In this document: piece after piece, positions 6,872 through 10,348 of the stretch
Position numbering within the stretch: position 1 is the stretch's first letter
Layout of the letters: the number at the start of each line of letters is the position of its first letter
Assembly: GCA_018398765.1 (NCBI GenBank)
Contig: JAHBMJ010003517.1
Span: 1 to 10,348 of the forward strand
Source: Chromera velia
Lineage: Eukaryota > Sar > Chromeraceae
DNA: 10,348 nucleotides
Direction: 5' to 3'
The notes under the pieces: model-generated
Told to the model about the DNA's origin: nothing
Seen by the model: the letters and a program-made list of their open reading frames with translations, nothing else
Database searches by the model: none
Program-made: the position numbers and the translations under genes

Positions 6872-7132
6872 ATGCAAACTACAATCGAATTCATAAAACT
6901 AATTGGCAAAGCTCTTTTTCAATCTTCATGGTATGATAACGATATAAGAACTGTCACAGTGGAGTCTTACCCTGTAGCGCCGCCCTCTGGACCTTCGCAT
7001 AGCATTGTGTTGTATCTGAATGAGCCTGCGTGCCGACACCATACTCCGCCGCTGCGCGTATACGCAGTCTGCCTGTACGTGTCGCACTCAAAGCTCTGCG
7101 CATGTATGCAAGTCTACGTTTGGCCTCTTTAG
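6872..7132 (+). CDS. Small hypothetical ORF, weak
   Basis: ATG at 6872 opens 86 codons to a TAG at 7130-7132. The first half has a plausible N-terminus (MQTTIEFIKLIGKALFQSSW) next to the AT-rich tract. The second half is Cys-, His- and Pro-rich with an irregular composition and no metal-binding spacing. The opposite strand is open over part of the same region. There is no family resemblance and no clear promoter or polyadenylation context. I list it only because it is the single ATG-started frame between 5953 and 7449 that is not repeat-driven. Confidence 0.2.
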   Translation: MQTTIEFIKLIGKALFQSSWYDNDIRTVTVESYPVAPPSGPSHSIVLYLNEPACRHHTPPLRVYAVCLYVSHSKLCACMQVYVWPL

Positions 7133-7190
7133 CAACATGTGGTCTGAGCAACATCCTACAGCAGGTTCGAGTTAAAGTCAGCCGAAGTCA

Positions 7191-7214
7191 TTGAATCTCT
7201 AGTTGAATCTATAG
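7191..7214 (+). repeat. 12-bp direct tandem repeat
   Basis: TTGAATCTCTAG and TTGAATCTATAG lie back to back with one mismatch. The surrounding 7133-7300 stretch is rich in GAGTC/GAATC words and contains no gene. Confidence 0.4.
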
Positions 7215-7300
7215 ATCGAGTCGGATTCATGTGGAGTCCAAAGAAGTCTAAAGACAAAGCTCTATAGAACCTCTTAGAGGCAGAGTAGGATTGAGACCTC

Positions 7301-7335
7301 ATTTGCATAAACCTGTAAGGTGTTGTTTATATAAG
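7301..7335 (+). promoter_or_regulatory. Promoter-like block: octamer-like motif and TATA box
   Basis: ATTTGCAT at 7301-7308 is followed 20 bp later by TATATAAG at 7328-7335. Pyrimidine-rich initiator-like sequence lies about 25-35 bp downstream (TTCCTTCTCT near 7351). The next frames begin at 7449 and 7492. The arrangement is promoter-like, but it is short enough to arise by chance. Confidence 0.25.
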
Positions 7336-7448
7336 TTAGTGTTGCTCACGTTCCTTCTCTAGATTTTCCCCAGGGTTCGTGTCCTCGCTTTACCTTCTGT
7401 CTGGACGCCATAAGGTGGCTAGACAGGAGGGACAAAGCATTGTGGTGA

Positions 7449-7566
7449 ATGCCCACTTCGATGAATGTCGACTCTCGTGTACCTTCTGTGATGGAGACCA
7501 GATCTGTCCTTTTGCGCAACAGTTGGAAACCGATTGCAACGATACGAGCACGGTCATGCAAAGACG
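7449..7566 (+). CDS. Possible short first exon ending in a GTGAGT donor
   Basis: ATG at 7449 opens a frame (MPTSMNVDSRVPSVMETRSV, then LLRNSWKPIATIRARSCKDG) that reaches AGACG|GTGAGT at 7567-7572, a reasonable 5' splice site. It lies about 115 bp downstream of the TATA-like element. I cannot identify the acceptor, and other frames here are open too, so this is only a candidate. Confidence 0.22.
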
Positions 7567-8279
7567 GTGAGTGGGGGAATTCAGCGTCCCCTTGTGTCCC
7601 AAGCTGCCTGGAACCCTCTTTTGGAGATCCGCTTCGAGTCCGATCCTGGGTTTTGCCTTTGTCTTCGGTTGGCTGGCCGGTTGCATGGAGAATCTGAAGA
7701 TTGTTGGAGGGCGTTGAAGCCGATCATAGAGACGTTGTTTGGTGTTGCTCGGACTTTTGAGGAGCTTAACTTCATTGAAACCGCCGCTTACAAGCAGATC
7801 GCAATCCAAACGGCCAGTCGAGTGCTTTTTTTATGTCTGCTGATTCTGCAACTGTCTCCATCTTCCGGACGAGAGTCAGCTGATCACCTTCGCTTGTCTA
7901 AGACTTTACTGTTGGTTGCTTGCTTATTTACGTGAGGCTGACCACCTTTGTGGCCTGCAAACACCTCCAGCATGTCTGGGTCTGTCTGGACTGGTCCTTC
8001 GACAGCGTCCAAACACAAGAAGACGCCCTTTGCCTCTCTTATGTATCTGCAAGGTTGTCACTTTCTTCTGAGAGAGAGCTTGTCACTTCTGGCTTTCTGT
8101 CTGTTGTGTGGATCGTTCGATGAGTGGCCATTCGATCGGGTGCGCGAGACTCTGCTTGCATGTTAAACAGACAGAAGGGACGGATGGCGACGTACCATAC
8201 AGACCAACGTGGTGACGGCCGGTGTGCCAGCCAGGGAAGGCCTTCTGCTCTGGGATCCCAAAGCGGTGAGCCTAGAGTA
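7492..8279 (+). pseudogene. Low-stop reading frame of unknown product, probably decayed
   Basis: One plus-strand frame runs for about 260 codons with stops only at 7933-7935 (TGA), 7939-7941 (TGA) and 8164-8166 (TAA), where roughly ten would be expected by chance. It includes WNPLLEIRFESDPGFCLCLR, LKPIIETLFGVARTFEELNF, ETAAYKQIAIQTASR and, after the TAA, TIQTNVVTAGVPAREGLLLW ending near a GTGAGC at 8264. From 7920 a second frame gives an alternative continuation (VRLTTFVACKHLQHVWVCLD), so a frameshift near 7920-7935 is possible. The minus strand is also open over 7390-7809, which weakens the case. I recognise no family. Confidence 0.3.
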
Positions 8280-8445
8280 GGAAGGAGGGGGAAGTAAGGA
8301 AGAGGTACAAAATAACATCGAGCCTGCCCTCGACGGTAAAAGAGGCAGAAGGGTCGCGACAGACCTACCAAGAGACAGAGTAGGGCACACGGCGGCTGCC
8401 GCCTCATCTCTCGCCGGCGCCGACACATTTTCAACTAACAGGAAA

Positions 8446-8578
8446 GGGCAAAGGGGGGTCGTGGGGGAAGGGAAGGGAAGGGAGAAAGGGGGGGAAAAGG
8501 GAAGAGGGGGTGAAAAGTGGGGACAAAGGGGGAGGGAAAGGGAGGGAAAAAGAGTGGGGAAGAGGGGGAGAGGGGGGT
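8446..8578 (+). repeat. G-run purine tract, quadruplex-prone
   Basis: About 133 bases contain 17 runs of three or more G and almost no pyrimidines. At 8463-8482 four runs are separated by just AA (GGGGG-AA-GGG-AA-GGG-AA-GGG), an ideal spacing for an intramolecular G-quadruplex. The tract is also a homopurine/homopyrimidine segment able to form triplex DNA. The Pro/Ser/Leu/Phe-rich open frame on the opposite strand is a composition artefact. Confidence 0.75.
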
Positions 8579-8579
8579 T

Positions 8580-9954
8580 GCTTCAGGGTGGAGGGGCGAA
8601 TCGAATCGAGGCTGGCCGAGAGCATGCGAAATAGTAGCGACTGAGTATGACTAGAATGTCTTTTATCCGGAATTAAGGGTTCATGTATCGAAAGGATCGA
8701 GCAGCAAAGGGACGAAACGAGATAAAAAGAAGAGACGGGATAGAAAGAGACTAGTGGGACAGTTTGCAATATGTCCAGTCCCTTCCTTCCCTCTCTTTAT
8801 GTAGCCACTGACATGCGCAAAATGTGTTTGTGCTTGACGAGACGGCCGAGTCCTTCTGTCAACAAGAATTCGAAGTCGATTGCCTACTCCTACGTCAGCT
8901 ACGTATGAGACGGGCAGAGGACTGCCTAATTGCTGCCGCCATGCGCTTATGCCTGCGTATGCCCGCGACTGCCTGTGACCACCCTTGCACCCCTGCACTG
9001 GACTTGGGGGAAGGATAATTAATCATTGAGCTCATTGCAAAGCTTAGCGTTAAAGAGGCGGACTGCGAGAATAACAAGCCGAGCGCCGTATGTGCCGCAC
9101 ATTCGGAACTTCTGGAATCCCTTTTGGGAGAGTGACCGTTCTTCTCTCTCGGCTTCTTGTGGCTTTGTTTTGCGCGTGGCTTGGGAGTCAGACCCCTCGT
9201 ATGGCTGAGAGCACGAGCGTGCAAAGGGGCGCCTTCATTCGCTGTCTCCTTCTCGTTTCCTTCTACTGCGTTGAAGTGTCTTCTTTGAGAAAAGAGACTG
9301 GAAGAGGTGGAGAGAAGATGAGTAGAGGAGGAACAAACTTTAATTTAAGAGAGAAAAAATCTTAAAAGAGATGTTTGGTTCAACGATCAAGAAAAGAAGA
9401 AGAAGAAACAAGAAAACGAGGGGATAGCCCATGCATGTCTCTTTGTCCCTTCTGTATCTTCTCCGTGCAGGGGGATACCAATGCTTTGGAGGCGCTCTGG
9501 GTTCTCTAGGTATCGCCCCTCCCCCCGCAGCACGGGAGTTGATGGGAGCCCTGGATGGCGGCTTTAGTGGAGCCAGCCGTCTCTGTGCATGCATCTGCTT
9601 GGAGCCAGATGGTATGCCGGCAGGCGTCTCCCTCTGATAGGTCTGACCGGGTGCCGTTCATTAGTTGATGTCCGTTGTCTTAATTTGCCCTTCCCTGCCT
9701 CTGTCACTTTATATCTGTCTCTTCCCTCATGCCGGAATATAAAGTTTGCTGTGTCTCTGTCTCGTAACGATGTGAGCGTCTGAGTGACAATAAGTGGTTC
9801 TATATGTCAGAATGGAATGAACCGCGCGCATGCCGAGCCTAGCCGCATGCACGGCGTCGCGCCGTCTATGAGTCAATACACATACAATGCAAGTCTATGC
9901 AGGTCAGTCAGTCTGAAAGCAATAGAGCATTGCTTTAGAGAGAAGTACGAATCT
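8580..9954. other. Region without a convincing gene
   Basis: Several short frames (8824-9018, 9026-9208, 9090-9365, 9431-9637 plus; 8681-8998, 8895-9224 minus) are under 110 codons, overlap one another on both strands and mostly lack ATG starts. The frame at 9431-9637 has a hydrophobic beginning (MHVSLSLLYLLRAGG) and then Gly/Ala/Pro-rich sequence; it is not called. A good acceptor-like tract (CCCTTCTGTATCTTCTCCGTGCAG without break) ends at about 9470, which may mark an exon whose partner I cannot find. A purine-rich A/G stretch spans about 9340-9422. Confidence 0.4.
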
Positions 9955-10022
9955 TGCATGATAGAACTTGAACTTACGACCTATGAGCTCCGTTATGCTA
10001 GCCAACTAACTGCCACTCTCCA
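9955..10022 (-). pseudogene. tRNA-Met-like relic (tRNA pseudogene or tRNA-derived SINE head)
   Basis: Read on the minus strand from 10022, the sequence contains TGGCAGTTAGTTGGCTAGCA (compare internal promoter box A, TRGCNNAGYNGG), then an anticodon-loop-like CTCATAG with U33, anticodon CAT and A37, then GGTCGTAAGTTCAAGTTCT (compare box B, GGTTCGANTCC). The order and words resemble eukaryotic elongator tRNA-Met (AGTTGGCTAGC, CTCATA, AGGTCGTGAGTTCGAG). The D-loop carries two or three extra bases, the anticodon arm appears to have lost several bases, and the acceptor ends (TGGAGAG and CATGCAA) do not pair. It is therefore not a working tRNA. Confidence 0.42.
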
Positions 10023-10024
10023 AC

Positions 10025-10348
10025 GTGGTAGCAGAGCGGTCGACCCGCCCAGATAAGGTAGATTCGTTGACCGTCTTTGACTGGTCGAATGAAGGTGTTG
10101 TCGCATCGTTCTCAGTTGGCGATTCCCTGAAGAGCGACGCACACAGCTACCCGAAAACATTCACAGGGACTTATTTCCCCATGACAGGCTCCTTGCAGTT
10201 TCTTTTTCTTTGAAGAATGTCCAATCGGATGGTCGTGATGTCTGTGACGGATCGTTTCAGTCATTTTGTTTCGCTTGTTGAAGACTTTTCGGAGAAGTAT
10301 GCGAACGTGTCCCTCAAGGACGTGTAGAAGAACGGTGAGGCCTTCTTG
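10025..10348 (+). pseudogene. Partial open frame running off the window end, two in-frame stops
   Basis: The frame opened after a TAA at 10007 runs to the window edge with only TGA at 10211-10213 and TAG at 10325-10327. It reads VDSLTVFDWSNEGVVASFSV and SDAHSYPKTFTGTYFPMTGS, and after the TGA RMSNRMVVMSVTDRFSHFVS and LVEDFSEKYANVSLKDV, then KNGEAFL beyond the TAG. The text looks protein-like on both sides of each stop. The first ATG after the first stop (10217) would give a 36-residue product, so a decayed longer gene is more likely. I recognise no family. The start is uncertain; GTG at 10025 or an acceptor such as GGTAGCAG near 10033 are possibilities. Confidence 0.35.

Noticed and set aside
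8039-8769. Minus-strand ORFs with many Pro, Ser, Leu and Phe residues
   Set aside because: 8431-8769 is the complement of the G-run tract. 8039-8434 has weak composition and overlaps open frames on the other strand.
7610-9150. Apparent similarity between WNPLLE (near 7608) and WNPFWE (near 9115)
   Set aside because: The match covers only a few codons and the flanking DNA does not align, so no shared repeat can be claimed.
9784-10056. Plus-strand 90-codon ORF starting at GTG
   Set aside because: It has no ATG at its beginning and it overlaps the tRNA-like relic on the opposite strand, so it is probably noncoding.
1-10348. CRISPR arrays, bacterial operons, rRNA genes, intact tRNA genes
   Set aside because: There are no regularly spaced palindromic repeats, no ribosome-binding-site-linked gene strings, no conserved rRNA words, and the only tRNA-like sequence is degenerate.

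Overview
The window looks like nuclear DNA from a eukaryote with spliceosomal introns and low gene density. Coding-like stretches are short and broken. Splice-site patterns (GTAAGT, GTACGT, polypyrimidine-CAG) sit exactly where reading frames need them. About half of the window is repeats, skewed-composition tracts and gene-free DNA. There is no operon structure and no ribosome-binding-site pattern. I cannot place the lineage; a large, repeat-rich algal, protist, plant or invertebrate genome would all fit.

Left third (about 65-3236, minus strand): one long decayed reading frame. From 3236 down to 1191 a single minus-strand frame runs for about 680 codons with only four internal stops, where random DNA would give roughly 25-30. 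After one frame change near 1165-1200 it continues in a second frame to about 606. This second part encodes a GIY-YIG endonuclease-type domain (GVIYLI, FYIG, an Arg with His four residues on, and a Glu in a final MMEYL...YKP block). A third frame, reached through an intron or a frameshift, closes at 65. The N-terminal part, about 390 residues, belongs to no family I recognise. This is most likely a mobile-element-type gene that has died by point mutation.

Middle (3240-5070): no convincing gene. It holds several small repeat families: a dispersed element ending in TGAGCC, ATGT(A/G)GATAAAG-type repeats, and a repeat built on GTGGGATCCATG.

5069-5953 (plus strand): a split gene for a cysteine-rich protein. 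A short first exon ends in GTAAGT. A second exon carries one C-x2-C...C-x3-C-x2-C finger and then three tandem C-x4-C-x16/17-YCSR-x-C modules. Two in-frame stops and one lost cysteine suggest decay. It is followed by a 69-bp tandem duplication, a pyrimidine-rich minisatellite and AT-rich DNA.

Right part (7133-10348): a weak promoter-like block, a low-stop frame at 7492-8279 with no recognisable product, a G-run tract at 8446-8578, a relic resembling an elongator tRNA-Met in antisense near 9955-10022, and an open frame at 10025 running off the window end through two stops.

The broken frames share one feature: every interrupting stop could come from CGA, CAA or CAG by a single C-to-T change. 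That fits decay of methylated repeats, although recoding cannot be excluded from sequence alone. I see no evidence that these genes work together.
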